Origin: Adenophora triphylla var. japonica
Taxonomy: Eukaryota > Streptophyta > Magnoliopsida > Asterales > Campanulaceae
Direction: 5' to 3'
Length of the DNA: 64,000 nt
Assembly: GCA_022495995.1 (NCBI GenBank)
Contig: JAFEMH010000734.1
Location: forward strand, 124,001 to 188,000
Shown here one piece after another: positions 10,324 to 22,629 of the stretch (position 1 is its first letter; each line of letters opens with the position of its first letter). The translations under genes and the position numbers were made by a program. The notes under the pieces are model-generated. The model searched no databases. It was not told the DNA's origin and saw only the letters and a list, made by a program, of their open reading frames with translations.

Positions 10324-13300
10324 TTGAATGAAATGACATATCTTTCTGAGTATCCTCTTATTGCCAACTTAACAAATGATAAATTAACTCAAAACTTAAT
10401 AACAGTTAATAATGAATCATTTGAACAAGATGCAAACACACTAAACGAACAATACATTAAAGAAATCTTTAAGCAGGTTACAGAAAAAGAGGAAAACCGG
10501 GCCCAAGCTGCCGAGGAGATTTTGACAAGTTTTAACTTGGGTACTGTCGAGGAACCTAAAGAGACACAGATTGGAAGCTTCTTCCAGGGGGTTGAAAAGG
10601 ATAGACTGGTTAATCTGCTCAGAGAATACATGGGCGTCTTTACGTGGTCGTACAAGGATATGCCGGGGCTAGACAGTTCAATAGTAGAGCACAGAATCCC
10701 TCTAGCACCAGATGCTAAGCCAGTGAAGCAGAAACTGAGGAAGATCAAGCCAGAATGGTCTCTACAGGTCAAAGAAGAAATTGAGAAGCTACTGCGGGTA
10801 GGATTCATCAGATTCATCGAATATCCGACATGGTTGTCCAATATTGTGACCGTAACCAAGGCCAATGGGAAGGTGCGCTGCTGTGTAGATTTTCGTGATC
10901 TGAACAAGGCCAGCCCCAAAGATGATTACCCCTTGCCAAACATAGACATCCTGGTGGACTCCACTACCAACTATGAAGTCAAATCCTTCGTTGACGGCTT
11001 TACAGGCTACAACTAGATCAAGATGGCCGAAGAAGACCAAGAAAAGACAGCCTTCACCACACCGTGGGGAACTTACTGCTATACAGTAATGCCATTTGGG
11101 CTCAAGAACACCGGGGCTACTTATCAAAGGGCAGCGACCGCGCTTTTTCATGACATGATCCACAAGGAGATTGAGGTCTACGTCGACGACATGATAATTA
11201 ACTCCAAAGGCGAGGATGGGCAGCACTTTGTTGACCTGCGAAAGTTCTTCGAGAGGCTAAGACAACATTCCATGAGACTAAACCTTGCTAAATGCACCTT
11301 TAGACTGCAAAGGGAAAAGTGCTTGGGTATATGGTCACGGAGCGAGGTATCGAAGTCAACCCCCGAAAGATCAAAGCCATTATGGACATGAGGCCACCTC
11401 AAACCCAGACAGAAGTCAAAAGCTTTATGGGCAAACTGCAGTACATCAGCCGTTTCGTCAACCGGTTGACCACTATGTGCGAGCCCATCTTCAAGCTCAT
11501 GAAGAAAAATGTAGATACGAGTGGACCGAAGAATGCCAGGATGCCTTTGACCGAGATCAAGGCGTACTTAGTACATCCTCGTGCTATGCCCCCACATAGA
11601 CAAAACCTCTTCTCGCTCTATCTCACTGTCACCGATACGGCGGTTGGGGCTATGCTTGCTCAGGAGAAGAAAAACTCTCGGGTAGAGAATGCCATTTACT
11701 TTGTCAGCCGGAAGCTACAAGGAAGTGAGCTCAATTACTCAGCATGTGAAAAGACTTGTGCGGGGGCGAGTGCAGGTAGTCGGTAAGTCAAGCACTACAT
11801 GCAAGCCCACCCTGTGAACTTGGTCTCGAAAATGGACCCCATCAAGTACATCTTCGATAAACCTTCCCTCTCGATGCGTCTAGCAAAATGGTCCTTCTTC
11901 TTAGCTGAATAAGACATCAACTATGTGACCAGAAAGGCTATCAAGGGTCAAGCGTTGTCAGACCATCTGGCAAATTTTCTTAGTAATGAGGACCGCGGGC
12001 CTGAACCCCAATTCCCAGATGAAGGGATCTTTGTAGTCGAGCCAGAGAACCGATGGCAGCTATTCTTTGACGGAGCTGCTAACAAAAGAGGAAATGGCAT
12101 AGGGATGCTACTGGTCGATCCGAAAGATGAGCACACTCCCATAGCCCTTAAGTTGAACTTCCCTGCCACGAACAATGTTGCCAAGTACGAAGCCTGCATT
12201 GCTGGTTTAGAAGCTGCCCTAGAAAGGAATGTCAAGGAGCTCAAAGTTTATGGAGACTCAGCCCTGATCATTAACCAGGTCTCCAACAAATGGAAGACTG
12301 TGGACCCTAATCTTCAGCGGTATCATGCCCATATGGAGGAGTTGACTGGACAGTTCAGAGAAGTGACTTTCCACTACTTGCCAAGGGAAAAGAATAGATT
12401 CACAGATGCCCTAGCTACTCTAGCCTCACTGGTAGAGATCCCCGAGGGAAAAGCCATAAAACCCTTCAGAGTGGGTAGAAGAGAAGCCCCGACCTTCTAT
12501 TGTGAAGTAGACTTGGGACCTGAGCCTATCAAGGAACCCTGGTACAATCAAATTTACCAATTCCTCAAAGATGGAGAGTCAGCTTTCAGAGACGAAGAAG
12601 GTAGACCGAAAGAAGGTGTCAAAGCCAAGAGCTTGCAAGCCCTGAAAAGGTTGGCCTCCCATTATGTCATTTTAGGAGGCAACCTGTACAAGAAACGGTA
12701 CCAAGGACCACTCCTCTTGTGCGTCACTCAAGAAAGGGCCAAAGAGTTGATGACTGAAGTCCACAATGGTCCCTGCGGTCCTCATATGAATGCTAGAGCC
12801 CTGATGCAAGTGATCCTCAGAATGGGTTATTACTGGATTTCCATAGAGACAGACTGTGTTCAACATGTCCGAGCGTGCGACAAATGCCAACGGTTTGCCA
12901 ACCTCAACCATCTCCCGCCTCATGACCTGTACTGCATGACGACTCCCTGGCCGTTTGCAACTTGGGGTATTGACGTAATAGGGAAGATGGCCCCGGCAGG
13001 AAGCAATGGGCATGAATTTGTGTTAGTAGCCATCGACTACTTCATCAAGTGGGTAGAGGCCAAGTCCTACAAGGTCCTCACTTCCAAGAAGGTGGCCCAG
13101 TTTATCAAGAAAAACATAATGTGTAGATATGGGGTGCCCAATGAGATCATTTCTGATAATGGGTCGCACTTTGAAGGAGACTGCGATAGGTTACTGTCCG
13201 AATTCAGAATCACTCGCCACAAGTCATCCCCATACAGACCTCAGACTAACGGAGCCGTGGAAGCTGCTAATAAGACGCTCGAACGGATCATCCGGAAAAT

Positions 13301-13811
13301 GGCCACCCGTGGTCGTGATTGGCCCGAAAAGATGCACCTAGCACTCTGGGGCTACAGAACGTCTGTCAGAACAGCCACAGGAGAAACACCTTTTGCCCTA
13401 ACCTACGGGATGGAAGCAGTGATACAAGTAGAGTTGGAAATCCCATCATTAAGGGTCCTCCTCGAAAACAGTGTCAACGAAGTAGAATGGCTACGTAGCC
13501 GGCATGATGAGTTGGCCCTGCTCGATGAAAGAAGGTTAAAGGCCATGGAGCACACCCGAGCCTACCTGAGGCGAATGGCCAGAGCATTTGACAAAAAGGT
13601 CAAAGCCAGGGACATCAAAGAGGGTGACTTAGTTTTGAAAGTGAAGCCCCCTACCAGAGACAACTCCCTGGGAAAATGGGAACCCGTTTGGATCGGCCCG
13701 TATGTGGTGCAGAAGATACTATCGGGAGGAGCCATGAAACTTGCAGACCTGGACGGCAATCCCTTTGTCCACCCAGTCAACGGTGATAAGCTCCGAAGGT
13801 ACTATGTCTAA
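10324..13811 (+). pseudogene. pol: Tat pol: RT, RNase H, second RNase H, integrase (broken)
   Basis: Reverse transcriptase: CVDFRDLNKASPKDDYPLPN, then YVDD at about 11180. Breaks: TAG at 11014-11016, a frame change near 11320, frame loss near 11500-11780, and TAA at 11910-11912. From 11925 one open frame runs to 13811. It starts with an RNase H module LFFDGAANKRGNGIG, the additional archaeal-like RNase H seen in Tat elements. The integrase follows with a His/Cys finger ending CDKCQ, then D,D,E residues in WGIDVIG, SDNGSHF and NGAVEAANK, and a GPY/F-like tail WIGPYVV. No chromodomain is seen. Integrase inserts the cDNA into nuclear DNA. Confidence 0.9.
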
Positions 13812-14390
13812 AAAAAAATCTTAGTATAAAAAGAGTAATACCCAGCTAGGCTGAAAACCCAAAAAGGGCGGTCTAGGCAAAAAACAATGTTGCACATAAA
13901 AAAAATCTTAGTGCAAAAAGAGTAATGCCCAGCTAGGCTGAAAACCTAAAAAGGGCGGTCTAGACAAAAAACAGGGCTGCACTTAAAAACAAAAGAGAGA
14001 AAGTTCACCAGAATGAACTACGAAGACCTGAGCCCCTTAGTCTTTCTTGTAAAAGGGGAACGTAGGCAGCCATTTATGGTTCGGTCTAAACAATAAAAAG
14101 GGCGGTTAAGTCTCCATGAAATGCGTCCTAAACAATAATAAAGGATATTCAAGTTTTCATAAAACGGGTCCTAATCAATAAGACATCTGAAATTTCCATG
14201 AAGTTGTGTCTTGATTAATTTCTAAGATAATATCTCTTGTTCATTACAAGTTAAAAACTTCTTGATGAGTTCAAGCACGGTCTACTCTTGACTCTGCTAA
14301 CCTGCTACAAAGATCTAAAATACAATAAAATGCCTAATAAAACTATTGTGTTCGCAAAATGGCAATAAGGGAATCCTAAGAAAAGATCTG
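13812..14390 (+). other. Tat 3' noncoding region with local duplication
   Basis: Directly after pol a unit of about 90 bp with AAAAGGGCGGTCTAG is duplicated (13815-13975). At about 14011-14070 there is a GAACTACG ... AACGTAGGCAGCC block that recurs, in variant form, before the 3' LTR. No gene is seen. Confidence 0.6.
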
Positions 14391-15101
14391 TCAGTCGTCA
14401 TTCGCTGAGTCTTCTTTGGTCTTCTTCCCTTTACCTCGACCCCGTCGAGTTTTCTTCTTCTCCAAGATATCAGTCTCCCTCATCCCGATCTCCGGTATCC
14501 TCACTGGAGCCTCCATCAAACCGGTGTCAATAAGTGCCCTCTCAACACGGGCACGAGTCCGCACTTCCTCCCTCTGAGCCTCAGTCAAGGGAGCGACTTC
14601 AGATAGTCTCTTGTATCGAGCTTCCATATCCCTGATAAGGTCACCCGACTGGTTATAGCGACTCGCCTTAGCTTCAGTCTCCCTTAGAGTCCTACTCGAG
14701 TCGCAGTCAGCCCCCAATAAAGCCTGACGCCTCTCTCCCAATATGACCTGAGTCGCTCCCATCTCCTTCTCGTACCAATCCAAGTAGACCGTAGTCAAGA
14801 TGGTACTCTTCCTGCTCCTGAAGATAGCCCTGGGTGGGAAAGCAGTGTATGTCCAAGTCCTCGAGAAGAATGAGAAGCTGGCTGGATCTCTCATATCTAA
14901 TGGCACCACCTACATGGTACGGATGTCCTCCCAATCGCCCAACGGCTCCTGTAAGGCCCCGAACTGCCTGGATACCAAGCAGGGTATGTAGAAGGACGAC
15001 CAGCAGAACCCTGGAACCCTCACTATATAAGACCCCTGAAATGTCCTCCGAGTCTGCAACCTCCAGTGAGGTACCCACCAGCGAATGTCCGAAGTGGATA
15101 G
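14391..15101 (-). pseudogene. Antisense gene B, C-terminal part (DUF7745-like)
   Basis: Minus-strand frame 14391-14909 continues upstream, past an in-frame stop, into codons reading YIPCLVSRQFGALQE. That run resembles the RQFG block of plant mobile-domain/DUF7745 proteins that occur in LTR elements. Downstream are TVYLDWYEKEMGA and a basic tail RRGRGKGKKTK that could be a nuclear signal. The gene is cut at 15102 by the Athila-like element; its 5' part probably continues at 22298. Function is unknown. The assignment rests on a few motifs. Confidence 0.5.
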
Positions 15102-16652
15102 TGTTCGGTCGAAACCTAACGGTTTATTTTATATCCGCAAGCGCACGGGCTATTGTAATATAGCGGGTGCAAGTACGGGTCGATCCCACAGAGACAGGGT
15201 TTACTTAGGGGATATTTTTGTCTTTAGAAAATATAGAAAAGATTGGGGGTAGATGAAATTTGTTTTAGAATAATAGAGAGAGCATAAACAGAAAATACTT
15301 TAATTGAAATCTTATAAAACGAAGCATTCTCGGGATTGGAAATCATACACATATTCTTATTCATCAAATTGTCATTGTCTTAGAAATAAAAGGTTTTCAT
15401 AAAAAGCAAGGATGGTATGTTAAGCCTACGCTACTTCGGGCTAAGACAATAGCGTTTGTATTCTTCACTAATTATGTCCTAACTGTTTGAGAAATCCGTT
15501 TACGTTATTCCCGCCCTGTCACAAACGGGCGTTCCGGCTTATCTCTAGCTGACCATAATTAGTAAGAATCCATTAAGGACGGAAGTCAACATACTTTCCA
15601 TTAAAGGAACATCCCTAAGCCATTGAACTACTCTCGTGATCAATGAACCTAGTTTCTTTATATGGTTCCGTCAATCGAGATTCTCCACTAGGTACTTCTC
15701 TCAATTGACTGAATCATACAAATTGGATATCTTCAAAATGTAAGGCATTTAGAGAATAATATAAAGAGATTGTTTTAGATGAAGGAAGAAGACAAGACTA
15801 GATATTTTCAAATGATGAATAAGCATGCTTTTGAGTTTCCAACCCCAAGAATATGGGGGATTACTCACAAGCCATTGATAACTTAAAGGTAGAAATAAGG
15901 ATTAAGTAAGAAGGACTTATGAATAAGGAAGATGATTGCTGAGAATAATGCTTCTTTTATTGCTTTTCCTCCAAAGTGGTTCCAAGAACAAATAATAACT
16001 TTGATCTTCAACTCCTTTGGAAAATTGTTGTCACAAATGTTTTCTATCTATGTAATATCAGTAATTTCTCTCTAAAAATTCGTATCTAAGACTGATTACA
16101 AGGGTCTTATTTATAAATGGGAGGAGACTCTTCAATTGGGTGCCATCAAAAGGTGCCTTTACATCTACAGTCACGACTTGCACGGCCGTGTCAAGGATTT
16201 TGCACGGCCGTGTCCTCTTTGGCGCCAGTTTTGAATTTGAACTTGGAGACTTGCACGGCCGCTCCCAAAATAGCTGCACGGCCGCTCCTGGTTTTGGCAC
16301 GGCCAGGCTCTTCGGTGCTCGGCCACTCCATGGGCCAAGATGGCCGGCCATGGCCTAAGTTGCACGGCCGCTCCCACTTTTGCTGCACGGCCGCTCCGAC
16401 TGGTTTTCAGCTTTGAATGTTTATTTTGCTTGGTGTTCCTCCATTCTTTCGGACCATTTAGCCCAAGTATCCTTTAGTCATAAATTGACCCTAAAACCTG
16501 TCAAAAAATGTATAAAACATACCAAAAACGTAAAATCTAATAAAATAGCAAAAGTAAGTAAAAAGTACTAAAAACTAAATGAAAAGTGATGATTTATTTA
16601 TGTAAAAGTATATAAAAACTAGGATAATTGACTATATAATAGTCACTTATCA
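15102..16652 (-). repeat. 3' LTR of Athila-like element, with CG-core palindromes
   Basis: 1551 bp; on the minus strand it begins TGATAAGTGACT and ends CGACCGAACA. A minus-strand TATAAATA lies at 16108-16115. Upstream of it on that strand are CACGGCCGTG at 16181-16190 and 16203-16212, and GCACGGCCGC at 16253, 16276, 16362 and 16384. By eye it differs from the other LTR at roughly a dozen sites. Confidence 0.9.
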
Positions 16653-18071
16653 AACTCCCCCACACTTAAGCTTTTGCTTGTCCCCAAGCAAACTTAGAAT
16701 GAAAATACGGAGAGGGAGAAAAAACAAGATTGATCCCTCAGAAATAAAGTAGCAAGCCCTTAAATTGCCTCTTTAGATAATGACTTTATCTTTTTAATCA
16801 TATTTTGAATACCTTTAAAAATTTATCTAGGAAGAAATATTTTAGGGATATTTTTAAAGAGATAAAATGCAAGACAATAACCTAATATAGCATATATAGA
16901 ATTTTGACCAAGTAAAGCATGCTAGAAGGAAACATTTTAGATTTATTTCTTGGTAGAAAAAGCTGTCACTTTTTTAGAGTGATTTTTGAGAAAAGATGAA
17001 TTTATTTCTTTAAAATGTACAAGGGAAGGTATAAACATTTATTCACAAATTAGAAGTTCCGAAGAATTGTATTACATTCTTGAATCACAAGGGTGAAAAA
17101 TGGATGATGATAGTGGAAAAATCTCATCAAAGTCAAACAAATTTATCTTATTTTTGCACGTGTTATATTTTTGCAAAAGACCTAAGTTATTTTTGATCCT
17201 TTCAAGTAGGAGACATTGTGGTCGCGAACCCCATGTTCCTAATACTTAGATCAAGAATACTTTTGGATATTACTTCCGTTTGGCAAGGAAACATCGTCGC
17301 AGCGAACGCCGTGCCCCGAGTTACTTAGGAGGTAATAGGTTTCTTTTTGCTTTTAAGGATTGGTGACAAATGTTACTCTTTTTAGCAATAAGATAGAAGT
17401 GTTTTACTTTGACTTGATTTGAAAAATGGAAGGATGGAATTTTTTGATGAAAGGGTGTGATTCAAGGGATGCAAACAAAAAGGTGCTTCTAAAAAGGGAA
17501 TAAACATTTAATAAAGATAAAAGATGTACAATCTTAAAGAAATATTTTCAATATTTGCATAAATGACCAAGCATAAAAAAGAATTCCTTCTAATCAAATG
17601 CATTTTCCTTGATGAGACTCTATATTGTGCTATACTAACTTATGAGGCTTTCAATTATTTCCTAAAAATATCCCTATATTTTTCCTTTTATAGATTTCTA
17701 AGTGTATAGAAAATATGAGAGGAAAGATAAATAGGCATTTATACTAGGGCAAATGGCAAGCATAATGATAATGATTTTTGATCATCATAGGGATTTATTA
17801 TATTTTTTTTATATACTATTATACATGCATAAAAAGAAAAATGCAACTAAGTTAAAAAAAAGAAAAAATTACACTAGAAAGCGATTAAATCTAACTTAGA
17901 AAGCAAGTAAAAATTTAAAACTAGAAAGCGAAAAAATAAAAGGATAGATATACCCCCCCCCACACTTGAAATGAACATTGTCCTCAATGTTTCAAGGAAC
18001 AAAGAGTAAAAAGATAAGCATGCGGTGGTAAACAAAATTATGATAAATAGTAATATAATCCATCGATTTAC
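16653..18071 (-). other. Athila-like 3' noncoding interior
   Basis: Between the protease and the 3' LTR I see no coding frame of note. The stretch is AT-rich, with a C-rich run near 17952. Autonomous Athila elements carry pol here, so pol has been lost. Confidence 0.6.
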
Positions 18072-18096
18072 TTATTCCGATGATGCTTGTTTAAGG

Positions 18097-19245
18097 TCAT
18101 AAGCTCGACCCCTTTTTATCAGTAACAATGGACGGTGAGTGGTATTGTAATGGTCTCTTGTCCTTAACAACTCGCCATTCCTTGCCCTTTGGCGTGGTTG
18201 AGCTCTTATAATTGATGCACATGCGACATCCCGGTGTGCCTTTTTTCTTAGGCCCCCTACCTTTTGATTTTTCAATTTTATTATGCTGCCTAGGGTGCAT
18301 ATTTTTCATACCATTATGATCTAAGGGCTTTTTAATTATTATTTTTGAGTCCTTGGATTGCGAGTTTTCACTCTTTTTGTTATCATTCTTAGGAGTGTCA
18401 ACTTCATGGCACGATTTCTTGAGATTTAAGTCTTTAAATTCGACTTTCTTATTTCCAATGTTTAAAGAAAGAGTGCCATTCTTTATATCTATTATTGCAC
18501 CAGCGGTGGCAAGAAAAGGTCTTCCTAGAATGATTGGAATTTGGTGATCTTCCTCCATCTCAAGAACTACAAAGTCAACCGGGGTGATCAATTTCCCAAT
18601 TTGACAAGGGACGTCTTCCATAATACCCACCGGGTATTTAATGGAACGATCCGCTAGTTGGAGAGAAATAGTGGTGGGTTTCATTTCCCCTACACCTAGT
18701 TTCTTACCTATCGAAAGCGGAATGAGGCTCACACTTGCCCCAAGATCTAACAAAGCATTATCAACATTATATTTACCTATTTTGCAAGGAATAGAGAGAG
18801 TGCCGGAATCTTTTAATTTAGGAGGAAGTTCTCTTTGTAAAATGGCACTTACTTCTTCTGTTAAAGCGACAGTCTCATGCTCCTCAAGTTTTCTTTTATT
18901 TGCAAGAATATCCTTTAAGAACTTAGCATAAGATGGCATCTGTTGAAGGGCATCGGTAAAAGGTATGTTGATATAAATAGATTTTAAGACTTCTAAAAAT
19001 TTTGCAAATTGTTTGTCAAGTTTGGCTCTTACCAACCTTTGGGGGTATGGTATTGGAGGGTCAAAATTTCTAGAAATCTTAGGGGATTCTGTCCCATTTT
19101 CAACATCTTCATTAGTCTCAACCATCGGTGGGGTTGGACTAACTTTCTCCTTACTCGGTTTGATATTTTCCTTAGGAAGGGGATCTATAATTTCTTTTCC
19201 ACTCCTAGTTTCTACCGCACTAACATGCTCGTCGGGCCTTTGCGA
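18097..19245 (-). pseudogene. pro: Athila-like aspartic protease region
   Basis: Minus-strand frame with the active-site run ALLDLGASVSLIPLS and the partner motif IILGRPFLATAGA, as in retroviral-type aspartic proteases of Athila elements. The D-L-G-A-S site replaces the more common D-S/T-G and is usual in this lineage. Codons upstream of 19125, read in this same frame, give VETRSGKE, the usual gag-pro linker. A frameshift near 19245-19255 separates it from gag. The protease would cut the Gag-Pol precursor. Confidence 0.8.
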
Positions 19246-20594
19246 TTGACCGGGAAAACTCCCTTGTGGTCTATGCGAGGTACCGGCTTGTTGAGCTTGT
19301 TGATTTCAAGCATTCTATTGTGGGCGGCTAAATTATCAAACCTAGCATTCAATGACTTAATGGATTCCCTTAACTCATTATTGGTCTTCTCTTGTTCGTT
19401 TTTACTTTCAACAATAAAATCCATAATAAGATCCAATTTAGATTTAAGGGGAGGGAAAGCACTAGAATTGCCATTGAAATTCTTTTGTGTGAATCTCGGT
19501 GGTTGTGTAGAAGGTTGTGGGTTTAAAATATTGTTATTCTTATAGGAAAAATTTGGGTGATTTCTCCACTCAGGATTGTATGTGTTTGAATGCATACCAC
19601 CCTTTTCCCCATAAGAATTAAAAAAGTTTACTTGATCACTAGAATTAGTGTTAAGCAATTCACAACATTCTGTACTATGTGAGTTTGACCCACATAGTTC
19701 ACAAACAACATTAATGTTGGCCACGGGATTTACATTAAAGTTTTCAAATTTTTTAAGAAGCATATCAACTTTAGAAGACAAGGTAGTAATGACATCAATA
19801 TTGTACTTACCTGGAATCCCCTGCGGTTGTTCCCTCTCATTGAACCATTGATAGTGATTCAGGGCTATGTTCTCTATTAAGTCGTATGCTTCATCCACCG
19901 TCTTATTCATTAGTGCACCTCCTGCGGCGGCATCAATTGTCTCCCTTGTTCTATATGTGAGACCATTGTAGAAAGTGTGCACAATTAACCATTTTTCAAG
20001 CCCGTGGTGAGGGCACGTCCGTAGGAGCTCTTTGAATCGCTCCCAAGCGTCATACAGTGATTCGCTTCCTGTTTGGCTAAAATTTGTAATCTTCGTTCGA
20101 ATTTGAGAGGTCTTGCTCGGAGGGAAGAAACGTCCAAGGAATGCTTCTTGAATTTGGTCCCAAGTTGTAAAGGAGTTGGGTGGGACTGAAATTAACCACT
20201 GTTTCGCCTTATCCTTAAGAGAGAAAGGAAAAAGGCGCATCCGAATTGCTTCCGGGGTAACATTCTGAATACGTGTGGTATCACAATATTCAAGGAATGT
20301 TTGGATGTGGAGATGAGGATCTTCGAAAGCGGTGCCGCTATATTGGTTATTCATAACCATAAGCAAAAGTCGCGACTTTATCTCAAAGTGTGCCGCTTCG
20401 GCATTCGGCACAACAATAGGGGATCTAGTTCCCGGGGTACTTGGATTAACAAAGTCCCGTAGGGTCCTAGCGGGTGTTTGCGGTTCTCCTTCCATATGTT
20501 TCTTTAAAGTCTCTCTAAATCTTCTTAGTCTCTCGTGAAAGCTTCTTTCGGGTTCTGGATCAAAATTGTCAAAGTATGTCCGAGCCCGTTTCAT
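19212..20594 (-). CDS. gag: Athila-like gag, 460 codons
   Basis: Long open minus-strand frame starting MKRARTYFDNFDPEPE. The capsid core has FEDPHLHIQTFLEYCDT, then FLGRFFPPSKTSQIRTKI and EKWLIVHTFYNGLTY, and a Cys/His cluster CELCGSNSHSTECC. These are Athila gag hallmarks. The frame continues past the expected Gag-Pro linker in the wrong register and stops at 19212, so a frameshift near 19250 cuts off the protease. It could still make a truncated Gag. A fragment of a related gag lies at 43905-44640. Confidence 0.85.
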   Translation of the reverse strand: MKRARTYFDNFDPEPERSFHERLRRFRETLKKHMEGEPQTPARTLRDFVNPSTPGTRSPIVVPNAEAAHFEIKSRLLLMVMNNQYSGTAFEDPHLHIQTFLEYCDTTRIQNVTPEAIRMRLFPFSLKDKAKQWLISVPPNSFTTWDQIQEAFLGRFFPPSKTSQIRTKITNFSQTGSESLYDAWERFKELLRTCPHHGLEKWLIVHTFYNGLTYRTRETIDAAAGGALMNKTVDEAYDLIENIALNHYQWFNEREQPQGIPGKYNIDVITTLSSKVDMLLKKFENFNVNPVANINVVCELCGSNSHSTECCELLNTNSSDQVNFFNSYGEKGGMHSNTYNPEWRNHPNFSYKNNNILNPQPSTQPPRFTQKNFNGNSSAFPPLKSKLDLIMDFIVESKNEQEKTNNELRESIKSLNARFDNLAAHNRMLEINKLNKPVPRIDHKGVFPVNRKGPTSMLVR

Positions 20595-20738
20595 GCACTA
20601 AGAGAAAAACACTTGAAAAGAGATTAAACGTAACAATTTATTGGAAGTAGAGAGCAAAACAATATAAAACAGAAATAACAAAATAAAAATAAGTAAAAAT
20701 TATGAAGTAAAGACAAAAATTTAAAAAGTAAACTGTTG

Positions 20739-20756
20739 TCCCCGGCAACGGCGCCA
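20739..20756 (-). other. Primer-binding site, tRNA-Asp type
   Basis: On the minus strand TGGCGCCGTTGCCGGGGA follows the 5' LTR end after a few bases. This is the tRNA-Asp-type site typical of Athila elements and fixes the element's orientation. Confidence 0.85.
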
Positions 20757-20762
20757 AAAACT

Positions 20763-22297
20763 TGTTCGGTCGAAACCTAACGGTTTATTTTATATCCGCA
20801 AGCGCACGGGCTATTGTAATATAGCGGGTGCAAGTACGGGTCGATCCCACAGAGACAGGGTTTACTTAGGGGATATTTTTGTCTTTAGAAAATATAGAAA
20901 AGATTGGGGGTAGATGAAATTTGTTTTAGAATAATAGAGAGAGCATAAACAGAAAATACTTTAATTGAAATCTTATAAAACGAAGCATTCTCGGGATTGG
21001 AAATCATACACATATTCTTATTCATCAAATTGTCATTGTCTTAGAAATAAAAGGTTTTCATAAAAAGCAAGGATGGTATGTTAAGCCTACGCTACTTCGG
21101 GCTAAGACAATAGCGTTTGTATTCTTCACTAATTATGTCCTAACTGTTTGAGAAATCCGTTTACGTTATTCCCGCCCTGTCACAAACGGGCGTTCCGGCT
21201 ATCTCTAGCTGACCATAATTAGTAAGAATCCATTAAGGACGGAAGTCAACATACTTTCCATTAAAGGAACATCCCTAGGCCATTGAACTACTCTCGTGAT
21301 CAATGAACCTAGTTTCTTTATATGGTTCCGTCAATCGAGATTCTCCGCTAGGTACTTCTCTCAATTGACTGAATCATACAAATTGGATATCTCCAAAATG
21401 TAAGGCATTTAGAGAATAATGTAAAGAGATTGTTTTAGATGAAGGAAGAAGACAAGACTAGATATTTTCAAATGATGAATAAGCATGCTTTTGAGTTTCC
21501 AACCCCAAGAATATGGGGGATTACTCACAAGCCATTGATAACATAAAGGTAGAAATAAGGATTAAGTAAGAAGGACTTATGAATAAGGAAGATGATTGCT
21601 GAGAATAATGCTTCTTTTATTGCTTTTCCTCCAAAGTGATTCCAAGAACAAATAATAATTTTGATCTTCAACTCCTTTGGAAAATTGTTGTCACAAATGT
21701 TTTCTTTCTATGTAATATCAGTAATTTCTCTCTAAAAATTCGTATCTAAGACTGATTACAAGGGTCTTATTTATAAATGGGAGGAGACTCTTCAATTGGG
21801 TGCCATCAAAAGGTGCCTTTACATCTGCAGTCATGACTTGCACGGCCGTGTCAAGGATTTTGCACGGCCGTATCCTCTTTGGCGCCAGTTTTGAATTTGA
21901 ACTTGGAGACTTGCACGGCCGCTCCCAAAATAGCTGCACGGCCGCTCCTGGTTTTGGCACGGCCAGGCTCTTCGGTGCTCGGCCACTCCATGGGCCAAGA
22001 TGGCCGGCCATGGCCTAAGTTGCACGGCCGCTCCCACTTTTGCTGCACGGCCGCTCCGACTGGTTTTCAGCTTTGAATGTTTATTTTGCTTGGTGTTCCT
22101 CCATTCTTTCGGACCATTTAGCCCAAGTATCCTTTAGTCATAAATTGACCCTAAAACCTGTCAAAAAATGTATAAAACATACCAAAAACGTAAAATCTAA
22201 TAAAATAGCAAAAGTAAGTAAAAAGTACTAAAAACTAAATGAAAAGTGATGATTTATTTATGTAAAAGTATATAAAAACTAGGATAATTGACTATAT
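20763..22297 (-). repeat. 5' LTR of Athila-like element, outer edge truncated
   Basis: Same sequence as 15102-16652 with few differences and the same GCACGGCCG clusters (about 21841-22053). At 22297 the match stops 15 bp short of the full LTR end, and Tat gene B sequence begins. Confidence 0.9.
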
Positions 22298-22629
22298 CGG
22301 GTGGGAGTCCTTCAAATGCCATAAAGACTTGATCTTGAATGAAGAATCAAACAACCCTTTGTGAGATTGAAAGTTGTATCTCACCCAAGACTGAAGATCG
22401 GATAGAAAGCGGTCTCTTTTCCCCCTTTGCAATCTGGCGGGATTCTCCATTGTAAAATGATCAAAGGTGTTGTCTTTGGGTCAAATATATGCTCTGGGAA
22501 CAGTTGGGATAAGTCTAGAGTGAAAATGAAATGAAATGGCCAAGCCTTGATTTTATTCTAAAAATAACCAATCCAGACAGAACTGTGAGCCGCACGGCTT
22601 CATTTGCTCCAGAGACCAGACCGCACGGC
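22298..22629 (-). promoter_or_regulatory. Antisense gene B: promoter and first exon
   Basis: On the minus strand the palindrome GCCGTGCGGC (22589-22598) and a second copy CCGTGCGG (near 22621-22629) lie about 22 bp upstream of a TTATTTTTA TATA-like box (22560-22568). Downstream, from about 22455 to 22298, an open stretch reads LQRGKRDRFLSDLQSW, a plausible first exon; it is cut by the Athila-like insertion and would have continued at 15101. The promoter call is inferred from its likeness to the gene A promoter and the LTRs. Confidence 0.45.

Larger units (their letters stand above)
15102..22297 (-). mobile_element. Athila-like non-autonomous Ty3/gypsy element (gag-pro only)
   Basis: Direct LTRs at 15102-16652 and 20763-22297 flank a 4.1-kb interior read on the minus strand. 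The order is 5' LTR (20763-22297), primer site, gag, protease, then about 1.4 kb noncoding and a purine-rich GTGGGGGAG tract before the 3' LTR. No reverse transcriptase or integrase is present. The 5' LTR lacks the outer 15 bp found in the other LTR, and I see no target duplication, so the outer edge was probably trimmed after insertion. It splits antisense gene B of the Tat element. Confidence 0.9.

Noticed and set aside
14707..15078. Minus-strand 123-codon frame
   Set aside because: It is a different register of gene B; the neighbouring frame carries the RQFG and WYEKE blocks.
16058..16416. Overlapping frames in the Athila-like LTR, present again at 21718-22076
   Set aside because: They are LTR sequence with GCACGGCCG motifs; frames on both strands overlap and have no coding character.
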